Assembly (NCBI GenBank): GCA_026126105.1
Contig: JAHCJV010000002.1
Coordinates: 146,967 to 210,966, forward strand
Direction of reading: 5' to 3'
Origin: Enhydrobacter sp.
Lineage (GTDB): Bacteria; Pseudomonadota; Alphaproteobacteria; Reyranellales; Reyranellaceae
Length of the DNA: 64,000 nt
Part shown: positions 34,830 to 42,832 of the stretch, one piece after another
Position numbering within the stretch: the first letter of the stretch is position 1
Layout of the letters: every line of letters begins with the position of its first letter
Notes under the pieces: generated by a model
What the model was told of the DNA's origin: nothing
What the model saw: the letters and a program-made list of their open reading frames with translations, nothing else
Database searches by the model: none
Made by a program: the position numbers and the translations under genes

Positions 34830-35581
34830 GCCGCCTGCGGGGTCCGCTGCATCAGGAGGCCGCGCACATGGCCGGCGATGGCGACGAAGCGCGGGTCCTG
34901 CCGGAAGCTGGGCTCGCGTGGCCGCGGCACCGGCACGGACACGACCTCCAGCACGCGGCCGGGCGCGGGCGAGAAGACCAGCAACCGGTCGGCCAGCATC
35001 ACGGCTTCATCGATGTGGTGGGTGACGAACAGCACGGTCTTGGGCCGCAGCGCCAGCTCGCGGTCGAACCACTCGCCGATCTCCTCGCGCTTCATCTCGT
35101 CGAGAGCGGCAAACGGCTCGTCCATCAGGAGCACCGAGGGGTCGTGCGCCATTGCCGAGGCGATGTTGACCCGCTGCAGCATGCCGCCCGACAGCTGGCG
35201 GGCGCGCTTGTTCTCGTGGCCCTCGAGCCCGAACTCGCGCAGCACCGTCGCGGGATCGAAACCGACCTTGCCGGCGATCTTCTGGGTGAAGCGGACATCG
35301 TCTATCGCTCGTTTCCACGGCAGCACGGCTGGCCGCTGCGAAACCAGGCCGAGCAGCCGCTTGCGCCGCGCCTGGGCCGCCGTGTCGTCGCCGATCCGGA
35401 CCTCGCCGGTCGAGGGCTCCACCAGGTCCGCCACGATCCTCAGTAAGGTGGTCTTGCCGCACCCCGATGGGCCGACGAGGGCAATGAATTCGCCCGCGGC
35501 GATCTCGAGGTCGACCTGCTGCAGCGCCCACGTCTCGCCAAAGCGCCGGGAGACGCCGCGGATGGAGATTGGAGACGCCAT
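34826..35581 (-). CDS. ABC transporter ATP-binding protein (SsuB/TauB-like)
   Basis: A 251-residue ATPase. Walker A GPSGCGKTT at 37-45, Q-loop in GLVSQRPAVLPWKRAIDDV, signature LSGGMLQRVNIASAMAH, Walker B LLMDEPFAALDE and H-loop FVTHHIDEA are complete. The ATG at 35581 (MASPISIRGVSRRFGETWAL) is the family start. It powers the permease encoded next, with which it overlaps by four bases. Confidence 0.94.
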   Translation of the reverse strand: MASPISIRGVSRRFGETWALQQVDLEIAAGEFIALVGPSGCGKTTLLRIVADLVEPSTGEVRIGDDTAAQARRKRLLGLVSQRPAVLPWKRAIDDVRFTQKIAGKVGFDPATVLREFGLEGHENKRARQLSGGMLQRVNIASAMAHDPSVLLMDEPFAALDEMKREEIGEWFDRELALRPKTVLFVTHHIDEAVMLADRLLVFSPAPGRVLEVVSVPVPRPREPSFRQDPRFVAIAGHVRGLLMQRTPQAA

Positions 35582-35643
35582 CAGTGCCAGAGTCGCATCA
35601 TGACTTCCGTTCTCGCCCGCGGTATTGGGCCCACGCCACTTTC

Positions 35644-36660
35644 CTATTTCTTGCTGAAGTATTCGTTGGTCATGACCTCGGCGACAGGAATGGTCTTCGG
35701 AATCTGGTCGCCCTCCTTGAGGAAAGTGATCATGTCGGACCACACCTCGGGGTCCATGGTGAGGGGGCCGTTCTTCTTCGAATAGTCGCTCTGGAACAGC
35801 GGGTTCTGCAGCTTGAAGCGCCAAGCGAGCTTCTTGGCATCTTCGACCTGGCCCGGGAACTTCGCGAGGACCTCGACCGACTCGTCGGGATGATCGATGA
35901 CGTACTGCATGCCCTTCTGCACGGCGCGCAGGTAACGTTTCACCAGCTCGGGATTCTTCTTGAGCGTGTCGCCGGAGGTGAAGATCACGTCGGTATAGGT
36001 GCGCACGCCGTAGTCGCTGAGCCGCACGGCGCGCCACGCCTTGCCCTTCACGGTCGGCGGCGCGTCCGGCTTCGCCGCTTCCTGCTCGATCGCGTAGGTC
36101 TGGTTCACGATCCAGCCCAGGAAGAAATCCATCTTGCCGGCCATCAGCGGTTCGACCGTCGCCTGCGCCGGGATGACCTTCACCTTCGAGGCATCGATGC
36201 CGCTCTTCTTGGCGAAGGCATTGAACAGGAACTCGGTGCCGACCTGGGTGCCGACGATCTTGCCCTCCATGTCCTTCGGCTTGGCCGGCGGCGCGTCGGG
36301 CGCGGTGATGGTGAGGTAGGAGGTCGGCGCCTGCTGGAAGAGCGTGCCGACGGCAACGACATCGACCGGATCCTTGGCGAGCCGGGCGGTCACCACGGTC
36401 ATGCCGTTGGTCGCCAGGCCGAACTGCGCCTGGCCGACGGCAACGATGGGGATCGGGTTCTTGCCCGGGCCGCCATCGACGATCTTGTGGTCGATGCCTT
36501 CTTCCTTAAAGAATCCCTTGGCCTCGGCCATCATGATCGGCGCGTACTCGCCGTTGCGCAGCCAGCCGAGCTGCGTGACCGCTGTCATCTGCTGGGCCTG
36601 CGCGCCGAACGCCGCGAGCGACGCCACGACGAAAGTCGATAACCGGATCGTGTTGCCCAT
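35644..36660 (-). CDS. NMT1/SsuA-like ABC substrate-binding protein
   Basis: A 338-residue periplasmic binding protein with signal peptide (MGNTIRLSTFVVASLAAFGA, cut after AQA). The NMT1/THI5-like core TQLGWLRNGEYAPIMMAEAK, GFFKEEGIDHKIVDGGPGKN and VGTQVGTEFLFNAFAKKSG is typical of riboflavin, thiamine-precursor, sulfonate or taurine binders. It precedes the ATPase gene by 62 bases and probably leads the operon SBP-ATPase-permease-oxygenase. Confidence 0.9.
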   Translation of the reverse strand: MGNTIRLSTFVVASLAAFGAQAQQMTAVTQLGWLRNGEYAPIMMAEAKGFFKEEGIDHKIVDGGPGKNPIPIVAVGQAQFGLATNGMTVVTARLAKDPVDVVAVGTLFQQAPTSYLTITAPDAPPAKPKDMEGKIVGTQVGTEFLFNAFAKKSGIDASKVKVIPAQATVEPLMAGKMDFFLGWIVNQTYAIEQEAAKPDAPPTVKGKAWRAVRLSDYGVRTYTDVIFTSGDTLKKNPELVKRYLRAVQKGMQYVIDHPDESVEVLAKFPGQVEDAKKLAWRFKLQNPLFQSDYSKKNGPLTMDPEVWSDMITFLKEGDQIPKTIPVAEVMTNEYFSKK

Positions 36661-36740
36661 GATGACACCCCTTCAAATCATCTTGATTGCCGGCAATTCT
36701 AGCATTTCAAACGGTGCAATTGTCATGCCGCCAATGTTAG

Positions 36741-37013
36741 ATGACCGCAATGCGAAGGTGCTTCCTGCCGGCCGTGACGCTCCTGGCTGTTTTGCCCGGC
36801 CCCGGCATGGCGCAGAACACCGACGCCGCTTATTGTGCGCGGCTTGCCGAACTCGTCACGAGATACGTCGGCAAGCAGATCAACGGCCAGAATCGGCCCG
36901 ACTCCGACTCGCTGGTGGCGATGGATCGCTGCGACCATGGCGACACCGCAACGGGAATTCCGATTCTCGAGAAGAAACTGCTGAACGGCGGCTTCACGCT
37001 GCCGCCGCGATAG
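36741..37013 (+). CDS. Small secreted two-Cys protein, LPPR family (copy 1)
   Basis: A 90-residue exported protein with a signal peptide (MRRCFLPAVTLLAVLPGPGM, cut after AQ); an ATG nine bases downstream is an equally good start. The mature part (about 65 residues) has AYCARLAELVTRYVG, a second Cys in AMDRCDHGD, and ends IPILEKKLLNGGFTLPPR. The same pattern AYC...C..G....IP.LE..L...G.TLPPR recurs in the next gene, so the two are tandem paralogs. The two cysteines could form a disulfide in the periplasm. Function unknown; similar small proteins are common but uncharacterised in alphaproteobacteria. Confidence 0.85.
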   Translation: MTAMRRCFLPAVTLLAVLPGPGMAQNTDAAYCARLAELVTRYVGKQINGQNRPDSDSLVAMDRCDHGDTATGIPILEKKLLNGGFTLPPR

Positions 37014-37020
37014 GACGACG

Positions 37021-37362
37021 ATGAAACGAATTTTGATGCTCGCGTTTGTTGTGTCCCTCGTCGGCGGCACGACCGCCTGCGGCGACAAGCCGACCGATAC
37101 GGCCGGCCCGCCGGCTGCGGCACCTTCCGCGAGCGCGGCATCTCCCGCGAGCGCGGACTCGCCGGGCGACAGGGCCTATTGCGACGCGCTCGGCGCGCTC
37201 GCCATGCGCTTCATTCGCACCGCCGGAGGCGACGGCGGCTCGGCGCCCGACCTCAACGTTCTGGGGGCAATCAGCGATTGCAACAGGGGCCGTTACGACA
37301 GGGCGATCCCCTTTCTCGAAAGGCGGCTGCGCGGCGTGGGCGTCACTCTCCCGCCGCGTTGA
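37021..37362 (+). CDS. Small lipoprotein, LPPR family (copy 2)
   Basis: A 113-residue paralog of the previous gene, only 7 bases downstream. It has a lipoprotein signal (lipobox GTTAC, Cys20), an Ala/Ser/Pro-rich linker (about residues 28-48), then the shared domain [35 protein letters not shown] and a terminal VTLPPR. It would be anchored in the membrane, whereas copy 1 is soluble. The last 20 bases overlap the convergent purC gene, so both genes share their stop region. Function unknown. Confidence 0.85.
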   Translation: MKRILMLAFVVSLVGGTTACGDKPTDTAGPPAAAPSASAASPASADSPGDRAYCDALGALAMRFIRTAGGDGGSAPDLNVLGAISDCNRGRYDRAIPFLERRLRGVGVTLPPR

Positions 37363-38266
37363 GCGCTTTGCCCGTCAAACGGCGATAGGCCTCCAGGTAC
37401 CGCTTGCTGGTCGCATCGACGACTTCGGCCGGGAGCCTGGGCGGTGGCGCATCGCCGTTCCAGCGGCCGGCATGGCGCTCGACGTCGAGCCAGTCGCGCA
37501 GTGGCTGCTTGTCGAAGCTGGGTTGTGGCCGGCCGGGCTGGTAGCCGTCGGCTGGCCAGAAGCGCGAGCTGTCGGGCGTCATCACCTCGTCGATAAGGAT
37601 GATCTCGCCGTCCCTGGCGCGACCGAACTCGAACTTGGTGTCGGCAATGATGATGCCCTGCGCCGCCGCGACATCGCGACCCTTGCCGTACACGAGCCTG
37701 GTCAGGCGCTCGAGCTCCGCGGTCACCTCGGCGCCCAGGATCTCGCGCATGCGCCCGACGGTGATATTCTCGTCGTGGCCGCTTTCGGCCTTGGTCGCCG
37801 GACTGAAGATGGGGGTGTCGAGCCGCGCGCTCTCGCTCAGGCCCTCCGGCATCGGCTCGCCGGCCAGCGTCCCGCTCGCGGCGTACTCGCGCCACGCCGA
37901 ACCCGAAAGATAGCCGCGGATCACGCATTCGATCGGGAACACCGTGCCGCGCTTGCACAGCATGGCCCGTCCGACGATCGCCTCGCGATGCTCCTTCAAT
38001 GCCGGCACTGCGGCGATGATTTCACCGGCATCGGCCGAAATCAGGTGATGCTTGACCAGCCCGCCGAGCTGGCGGAACCACCAGGCGCTGAGCTGCGTCA
38101 GCACCGCTCCCTTCATCGGGATCGGCTCGGCCATGACCACGTCGTAGGCGCTGACCCGGTCGGAGGCGACCAGCAGCAGCCGGTCGCCGTCGACCTCGTA
38201 GACGTCGCGAACCTTGCCGCGTGCGATTCGCCGCAACGGCAGATCGCTGGCAGTCATCAGAAGCAT
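37343..38266 (-). CDS. purC: Phosphoribosylaminoimidazole-succinocarboxamide synthase
   Basis: A 307-residue SAICAR synthetase, de novo purine biosynthesis step joining aspartate to CAIR with ATP. It is the long (yeast ADE1-like) form. The ATP-binding [20 protein letters not shown], the signatures [19 protein letters not shown] and [20 protein letters not shown], and [15 protein letters not shown] are all present. The start at 38266 ([20 protein letters not shown]) is preferred. The frame upstream runs through a REP-like repeat and is not part of the protein. Its 3' end overlaps the convergent lipoprotein gene by 20 bases. Confidence 0.94.
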   Translation of the reverse strand: MLLMTASDLPLRRIARGKVRDVYEVDGDRLLLVASDRVSAYDVVMAEPIPMKGAVLTQLSAWWFRQLGGLVKHHLISADAGEIIAAVPALKEHREAIVGRAMLCKRGTVFPIECVIRGYLSGSAWREYAASGTLAGEPMPEGLSESARLDTPIFSPATKAESGHDENITVGRMREILGAEVTAELERLTRLVYGKGRDVAAAQGIIIADTKFEFGRARDGEIILIDEVMTPDSSRFWPADGYQPGRPQPSFDKQPLRDWLDVERHAGRWNGDAPPPRLPAEVVDATSKRYLEAYRRLTGKALNAAGE

Positions 38267-38285
38267 GCTTTTCTCGCCTCTCTCC

Positions 38286-38370
38286 GTCGTCCTGAGCGAA
38301 GCGAAGGACCTCACGACGGCCCCAGACTCGTTGGTCGCTCGGCCAGATCCTTCGCTACGCTCAGGATGAC
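38286..38370. repeat. REP-like interspersed palindrome
   Basis: Two 26-base arms, 38286-38311 (beginning GTCGTCCTGAGCGAAGC) and 38345-38370 (its near-perfect reverse complement, ending CGCTCAGGATGAC), are separated by 33 bases. The arms carry the GTCATCCTGAGCGAAGCGAAG-type core known as a dispersed intergenic repeat in several alphaproteobacterial genomes. It would fold into a long stem-loop in RNA. It lies between purC and a carboxymuconolactone decarboxylase gene. Only one copy is seen in this window. Confidence 0.7.
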
Positions 38371-38396
38371 AAGATCTACCCTCTGAACGACAGGAC

Positions 38397-38789
38397 CTAC
38401 TTCTCGTTGTTCATCTCGTGGAACACTTCCTTCGCCGTCAGCAGCGCCTCGCGTACCGACGGCAGGCCGATATAGCCGCCGAGATGGAGCAGCGCCTCGG
38501 ACAGCTCGTCCTCCGTCCAGCCCTGGTTGCGCGCCATGCGCAGATGGATCGCGAGCTCCGGCCAGCGTGCCTGCGCCGTATCCGAGATCACGCAGATCAG
38601 CGCCCTGGTCTTGAGGTCGAGACCCGGCCGCGACCACAACATGCCGAACACGGCCTCGCGCGCATAGTCGCCGAACTTCTTCATCATCGGGTCGTCGTAG
38701 ACCGTCGCATTCATCTTCGCGGCGTACGTCTCGCCCATCAATTTGGCGCGGATCTCGGTGCCCTTCTTGTAGTTCTCGCTCTCAGCCAT
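38397..38789 (-). CDS. Carboxymuconolactone decarboxylase family protein
   Basis: A 130-residue protein close to gamma-carboxymuconolactone decarboxylase in size and sequence: [40 protein letters not shown] and [20 protein letters not shown] then [15 protein letters not shown]. The conserved active-site Cys and His candidates are present. The start at 38789 follows a GGAGGAAAAG ribosome-binding site. No other protocatechuate-pathway gene is nearby, so the substrate may differ. It lies 38 bases downstream of kdpE on the same strand. Confidence 0.9.
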   Translation of the reverse strand: MAESENYKKGTEIRAKLMGETYAAKMNATVYDDPMMKKFGDYAREAVFGMLWSRPGLDLKTRALICVISDTAQARWPELAIHLRMARNQGWTEDELSEALLHLGGYIGLPSVREALLTAKEVFHEMNNEK

Positions 38790-38827
38790 CTTTTCCTCCT
38801 TCGTGGAGGCCGGAGCGTAGCCTTCCC

Positions 38828-39511
38828 TCACACCAGCCGGTAGCCGATTCCGGGTTCGGTCAGCACGTGCCGCGGTGTGGAAGGCTCCGCCTCGATCTTC
38901 TGGCGCAGCTGCCGGACATAGACCCGCAGGTACTGCGGATCGACCGATTCGTCGCGCCACACCTCACGCAGCAGGTGCCTGTGGGTCAGCACCTTGCCGG
39001 CGTGGATCACGAGCTGCTCGAGGATGTCGTATTCCTTGGGCGAGAGCCTGATGTCCTCCTGCCCGCGCCTCACCAGGCGACGCACCAGGTCGACGCGGAG
39101 ATCGCCGCTGGTGAACGTGCGGTCCGCCCCCTGCTGCTGCAGCCGGTGGCGAAGGGCTGCGCGGATGCGGGCCATCAGCTCGTCGGCGCCGAACGGCTTG
39201 GTGACGTAGTCGTCGGCGCCGGCGTCGAGCGCCGTCACCTTGGCTGCCTCGTCGCCCCGGCTCGACAAGACGACAATCGGCACCGGTCCCGCTTCGCGGA
39301 TCTTCGAGATCAGCGTCAGGCCGTCGACATCGGGCAGGCCGAGGTCGAGCAGCACCAGGTCGGGCCGGTGATGGCGCAACGCCGTCAAAGCTTCGGCGCC
39401 AGTCGAGGCCTCGATCGTGCGATAGTCCTGCGCGCCGAGCGTCATGCGCAGCAGGCGGCGGATCGGCGGCTCGTCCTCGACGATCAGGATGACGGCAGCA
39501 TCTCCGGTCAT
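38828..39511 (-). CDS. kdpE: KdpE response regulator
   Basis: A 227-residue OmpR-type regulator: receiver (ILIVEDEPPIRRLLRMTL, phospho-acceptor D56 in LVLLDLGLPDVDG, DYVTKPFGADELMARIRAAL) and a winged-helix DNA-binding domain (IRLSPKEYDILEQLVIHAG, YLRVYVRQLRQKIE, GIGYRLV). It activates kdp transcription when phosphorylated by KdpD. Its start overlaps the kdpD stop by four bases (39508-39511). It is the last gene of the kdp operon. Confidence 0.96.
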   Translation of the reverse strand: MTGDAAVILIVEDEPPIRRLLRMTLGAQDYRTIEASTGAEALTALRHHRPDLVLLDLGLPDVDGLTLISKIREAGPVPIVVLSSRGDEAAKVTALDAGADDYVTKPFGADELMARIRAALRHRLQQQGADRTFTSGDLRVDLVRRLVRRGQEDIRLSPKEYDILEQLVIHAGKVLTHRHLLREVWRDESVDPQYLRVYVRQLRQKIEAEPSTPRHVLTEPGIGYRLV

Positions 39512-42201
39512 GACGGATAGCTGATCACGAATTCGGCTCCGCGGCGATCGTGGCGATTGCGGGCAGCGATGCTGCCGCCCTGAACCTCGACGAAGCCCTT
39601 GGCGATGGCGAGTCCCAGCCCCGTCCCTGCGCGCCGCCGGTCGCCGTCGTCGGCGCGATAGAACTTGTCGAACAGGCGTCCCAGCGCCGCAGGATCGATG
39701 CCCGGGCCTTCGTCCCGCACGACGATCTCGACCCCGCCTCCCTTGACTCCACCGTCGGCGCGGCGGCCCTCGACTTCGATGCGGCCGCCCGGCGCGGAGT
39801 ATTTTGCCGCGTTGTCGAGGATGTTGAAAAGCGCCTGCTCGGCCAGCACGAAGTCGAGCGACGGGGTCGGCAAATCGGGCCCCACGATCGACGTAACGAC
39901 GCGGTCCTTGAGGACGGGTCCAGCGCGGCGCAGCGTGGTCGAGATCAGGTCGCCAACCTCGACCGCCTCGCGCTTGGGCACGATCACGCCGGCGTCCAGC
40001 CGCGTCATGTCCAGCAGGTTGCCGACGAAGCGGTCGAGCCGCTCGGCCTGGCTCAACGCGGTTTCCAGCAGTTCATCGCGGGTGGCGTCGTCATACCGGT
40101 CGCGATAGCTCCTCAAACTGGACAAGGCGCCGATGATCGAGGCGAGCGGCGTGCGCAGGTCGTGCGAGACCGAGGTCAGCATCGCCGAGCGCAGCCGTTC
40201 GCGCTCCGCGCCGAGCCGCGCCTGGTCGATGTCGGCGGCAAGCGTCACCCGCTCGATCGCCACGGCCGTCTGGTTACCCACTGCCTCCAACAGGCGGCGG
40301 GCGGAAGAGGAGACCTCGCCCGTCTTGCCGGTTGGCAGGACGCCGATCACGGCGATCGAGGAACGGCTGGTGCGGATCGGCATGAACAGCCAGCGCCCGC
40401 CAGGCAAGGTGTCGGTGCCCCTGCCGGCCGGCCGCTCGGCGTCCCAAGACCAGCGCGCCGCCGCGAGGTCGGCGTCGCTGAAATCGCTGTCGGGCGGGAA
40501 GGCGGCGCGCAGGACCAGCTTGCCGGCGTCCGGCGGGCTCCTATCGGGCATCAGGACTGCGATCTCAGCGTGCATCAGGCGGGCGAGATGAGAGACCACG
40601 ATCCACAGCAGGTCGTCGAGGTCGATCACGCCAGCGATCTTGCGGCTGAAGGCATAAAGCTCGGCCGTGGTGCGCGCCTCGCGCCGCGCGGCCTCGGTCT
40701 GGGCGCGGGTGCGCGTCCCCAGCGCGCTCGCGGCAATCGCCACGAACATGAGGAAGAACAGCGCCAGAAGATTTGCCGGGTCGGAGATGGTGAACTGGTA
40801 GAGAGGCGGCAGGAAGAAGAAGTTGAAGCACAGGACGGACAGCCCGGACACCCAGAGCGACGGAACCAGCCCGTGGCGCGCCGCCGCGATCATGACGGGC
40901 ACGACGAAGATCAGGGAGATGTTGGGCAGATCGACATAGTCGTCGATGAGCACGCCTGCGGCCGTCGCGGCCGCGGTTGTCGCGATGCCTTCGGCGTAGG
41001 GTCCGACGGTCCGCGGGGCATCGAGCAGCCAGTCGGTGGGGCCGTACGGCTCCGCCTTGTCGCCGGATGGCGCCACCTCCACGGCAAGGCCCGATGCGCT
41101 GCGCACCAGCTGATCGACCACCGACCCATGCCGCAGCTCGAACCAGCGCGAGCGGCGAGACTTGCCGACGACCACACGGGTCGCATTGCGCGAGCGGGCA
41201 AAAGCCAGGACTTCCTCGACGACCGAGCGCCCGGGGACTCGCACCACCTCGGCGCCGAGCTGCTCGGCCAGGCGCAGGGCCTCGGCGAGCCGCGCCTGCT
41301 CGGTTTCGTTCAACAGGCCATGGCGGCCGGTCTCGACGTAAAGCGCGAGCAACTCGGCATCGAGCCCGACGGCCGTGCGCTTGGCTGCGCGCACCGTATT
41401 GGCCGCATCCGGTCCCGGATCGACGCAAACCACCACGCGCTCGCCTGCCCCCCACGGGCCGGTGATGCCATGCTCGCGCATGTAGCTCAGCATCTGATCG
41501 TCGACGCGCTCGGCCGTGCGCCGCAGCGCGAGCTCGCGCAACGCCGTCAGGTTGCCGGGAGAGAAATAGTGCTTCAGCGCGCGCTGGGCATGCTCGTGGA
41601 CATAGACCTTGCCCTCGCCGAGGCGGGCGATCAGGTCCGCCGGCGTCAGGTCCACCAGCTCGACCTCGTCGGCCGCGTCGACCACGGAATCGGGCACGGT
41701 CTCGCGCACGCGGATGCGGGTGATGCGTGCGACCACGTCGTTCAGGCTCTCGACGTGCTGCACGTTCATGGTCGAATAGACGTCGATGCCCGCGGCGAGC
41801 AGCTCCTGCACGTCGAGATAACGCTTGAGATGGCGGCTGCCCGGCGCGTTGCTGTGGGCCAGCTCGTCGACCAGCACCAGCGCAGGCCGCCGCGCCAGGA
41901 TGGCATCGAGGTCCATTTCCTCGAGCACGCGGCCCTTGTAGTCGACCCGTCGCCGCGGGACGATCTCGAACCCGGCGAGCTGAGCCTCTGTCTCGGCGCG
42001 CCCGTGCGTCTCGACGACGCCGACCACGACGTCCACGCCCTCGGCCTTGCGGCGGCGGGCGGCCACCAGCATCTCGTACGTCTTGCCGACACCGGGGGCG
42101 GCACCGAAGAAAATCTTGAACTTGCCGCGCGCCTCCCGCTGCGCCGCCTTCAGCAGAGCGTCGGGCGACGGGCGGGTCTCATCAGGAACCCCGGCGGGCA
42201 T
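39508..42201 (-). CDS. kdpD: KdpD sensor kinase
   Basis: An 897-residue full-length KdpD. N-terminal KdpD domain with Walker A GAAPGVGKT at 33-41 and the VDELAHSNAPGSRHLKRYLD block. Then a USP-like domain (about 250-370), four transmembrane helices (DUF4118, about 400-500), a GAF-like domain, HisKA with H680 (SVSHDLRTPLASIIGALSSL) and HATPase (ILDNAAKYSAPGG, RDEGPGIDPA, GTGLGLAIAKGFVEVQGGS). It senses K+ limitation and c-di-AMP/ionic cues in relatives, and phosphorylates KdpE. Fifteen bases separate it from kdpC. Confidence 0.97.
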   Translation of the reverse strand: MPAGVPDETRPSPDALLKAAQREARGKFKIFFGAAPGVGKTYEMLVAARRRKAEGVDVVVGVVETHGRAETEAQLAGFEIVPRRRVDYKGRVLEEMDLDAILARRPALVLVDELAHSNAPGSRHLKRYLDVQELLAAGIDVYSTMNVQHVESLNDVVARITRIRVRETVPDSVVDAADEVELVDLTPADLIARLGEGKVYVHEHAQRALKHYFSPGNLTALRELALRRTAERVDDQMLSYMREHGITGPWGAGERVVVCVDPGPDAANTVRAAKRTAVGLDAELLALYVETGRHGLLNETEQARLAEALRLAEQLGAEVVRVPGRSVVEEVLAFARSRNATRVVVGKSRRSRWFELRHGSVVDQLVRSASGLAVEVAPSGDKAEPYGPTDWLLDAPRTVGPYAEGIATTAAATAAGVLIDDYVDLPNISLIFVVPVMIAAARHGLVPSLWVSGLSVLCFNFFFLPPLYQFTISDPANLLALFFLMFVAIAASALGTRTRAQTEAARREARTTAELYAFSRKIAGVIDLDDLLWIVVSHLARLMHAEIAVLMPDRSPPDAGKLVLRAAFPPDSDFSDADLAAARWSWDAERPAGRGTDTLPGGRWLFMPIRTSRSSIAVIGVLPTGKTGEVSSSARRLLEAVGNQTAVAIERVTLAADIDQARLGAERERLRSAMLTSVSHDLRTPLASIIGALSSLRSYRDRYDDATRDELLETALSQAERLDRFVGNLLDMTRLDAGVIVPKREAVEVGDLISTTLRRAGPVLKDRVVTSIVGPDLPTPSLDFVLAEQALFNILDNAAKYSAPGGRIEVEGRRADGGVKGGGVEIVVRDEGPGIDPAALGRLFDKFYRADDGDRRRAGTGLGLAIAKGFVEVQGGSIAARNRHDRRGAEFVISYPS

Positions 42202-42216
42202 GAAGAGGCAAGCTTG

Positions 42217-42822
42217 TCACTGCTTGGGCAGAGCGTCGAGCGCCATGTTGAGCTGCAGCACGCGCACGGTGGGCTCGCCGATGACGCCAAGGTACCGGCC
42301 GTGGGTGTGCTGGGAAACCAGCTCGCGCACCCGCGCCTCCGGCAATCCCCGCTCCCTGGCGACGCGCGGCACCTGGAACATCGCCGCCGCCGGCGAGATG
42401 TCGGGATCGAGGCCGCTCGCCGAGGTGGTGACGAGGTCGACCGGCACGGGGGCGTTTGGATTCTCTTCCTTGAGCGCCTTCATCTCCGCCTCCACGCGCT
42501 CGATCAGGGACTTGGCGGTCGGGCCGGCATTGCTGCCCCCCGAATTGGCGGCGTTGTAGGGTGCGGCGACGCTCTTGGCCGGATCCGTGGGATCGGGCCC
42601 GGAGGTCGCCGAAGGACGGCCGTGGAAGTAGCCCGGCTTGGTGAAGTCCTGACCGATCAGCTCGGAGCCGACGATCCTGCCGTCCTTCTCGATCAGGCTG
42701 CCGTTGGCCTGGCGGGGAAAGATGGCCTGGGCGATGCCGGTCATGGCGAGCGGATAGGCGAGACCGGTCAGCACGGTCAGCAGGACCATCATCACGAGGG
42801 CAGGACGAAATTCTCTCAGCAT
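42217..42822 (-). CDS. kdpC: KdpC subunit of the K+-transporting ATPase
   Basis: A 201-residue subunit with one N-terminal transmembrane helix ([20 protein letters not shown]). The conserved [20 protein letters not shown] and the C-terminal [17 protein letters not shown] segment, here [20 protein letters not shown], then [19 protein letters not shown], are present. I choose the ATG at 42822 ([10 protein letters not shown]), preceded by GAGGA; a further ATG at 42840 would overlap the end of kdpB. KdpC stabilises and stimulates the KdpAB pump. Confidence 0.95.
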   Translation of the reverse strand: MLREFRPALVMMVLLTVLTGLAYPLAMTGIAQAIFPRQANGSLIEKDGRIVGSELIGQDFTKPGYFHGRPSATSGPDPTDPAKSVAAPYNAANSGGSNAGPTAKSLIERVEAEMKALKEENPNAPVPVDLVTTSASGLDPDISPAAAMFQVPRVARERGLPEARVRELVSQHTHGRYLGVIGEPTVRVLQLNMALDALPKQ

Positions 42823-42832
42823 GGCTATGTCC

